Shown piece after piece: positions 5,565 to 5,666 of a DNA stretch of 5,666 nucleotides; the first letter of the stretch is position 1, and every line of letters begins with the position of its first letter. The position numbers and the translations under genes were made by a program. The DNA is from Phycisphaeraceae bacterium (GTDB lineage Bacteria > Planctomycetota > Phycisphaerae > Phycisphaerales > Phycisphaeraceae), in the NCBI GenBank assembly GCA_016763955.1, contig JAESSU010000093.1:1-5666 (forward strand), read 5' to 3'. The notes under the pieces were generated by a model that was given only the letters and a program-made list of their open reading frames with translations, was not told where the DNA came from and made no database searches.

Positions 5565-5579
5565 TTGACTGAGGGTCAA
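5565..5579. promoter_or_regulatory. Dyad TTGACTGAGGGTCAA, candidate regulator site (distal)
   Basis: Perfect 5-bp arms with a 5-bp centre. The centre lies 65 bp (about six helical turns) from that of the proximal dyad. The two share TTGACyGwrGGTCAAAA on the plus strand, in the same orientation. A weaker relative, TTGACCGCGATGCAA, begins at 5652. Confidence 0.4.
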
Positions 5580-5632
5580 AAACGGGCTGGCACAACACGG
5601 CTCGCTAAGACAGGTGGGCCATGCGTTTGCCC

Positions 5633-5646
5633 TACTCAATTGAGTA
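5633..5646. repeat. Perfect 14-bp palindrome TACTCAATTGAGTA
   Basis: Fully symmetric around 5639/5640, about 250 bp upstream of the sigma start and near the right edge. It may belong to the control region of a gene beyond the window. Nothing else in 5515-5666 apart from this and the TTGAC dyads could be supported as a feature, and no coding frame there is convincing. Confidence 0.35.
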
Positions 5647-5666
5647 TGGTTTTGACCGCGATGCAA

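Noticed and set aside
5398..5598. A 66-codon open frame upstream of the sigma gene
   Set aside because: It overlaps the candidate promoter and dyads, has no convincing SD and shows no family resemblance.

Overview
The window looks like a bacterial chromosomal segment of moderate GC content, most likely from a planctomycete and possibly from the Phycisphaerae. That assignment is inference. It rests on a protein that combines an anti-sigma-like region with a pseudopilin-like module, a membrane glycosyltransferase with a DNMDWGQ motif and the C-terminal tail of that family, an ECF sigma factor, and TTG start codons with good Shine-Dalgarno (SD) sequences. No RNA genes, CRISPR arrays, insertion sequences or phage genes are visible.

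Left part (1-1775). A leftward M29-family aminopeptidase gene runs off the left edge; its first 328 codons are present. It is divergent from a short rightward PilZ-domain gene. The two share an intergenic region of about 250 bp that holds a perfect 17-bp palindrome, three copies of TGTGACA and a candidate promoter for the aminopeptidase. Both genes appear to start at TTG, each with an SD sequence 8 nt upstream. The PilZ gene ends in a clear intrinsic terminator.

Right part (1939-5666). Three leftward genes form a probable operon, in transcription order: an ECF sigma factor, a membrane-anchored putative anti-sigma factor, and a multi-pass GT39/PMT-like glycosyltransferase. The spacers are 87 and 30 nt. 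The second protein is the most unusual item: about 90 cytoplasmic residues resembling the N-terminus of planctomycete anti-sigma proteins are joined to a helix and exported domain that look like a type II pseudopilin (DUF1559 / H-X9-DG type) without its leader peptide. A reasonable but unproven model is an envelope-sensing sigma/anti-sigma pair co-expressed with an envelope glycosyltransferase.

The 281 bp upstream of the sigma gene contain a candidate promoter with a perfect TTGACA -35 box. That box lies inside one inverted repeat, and two similar TTGAC-N5-GTCAA dyads lie upstream. The sigma coding sequence also carries a long imperfect inverted repeat exactly where the protein has a Gly/Ser-rich linker between its two domains.
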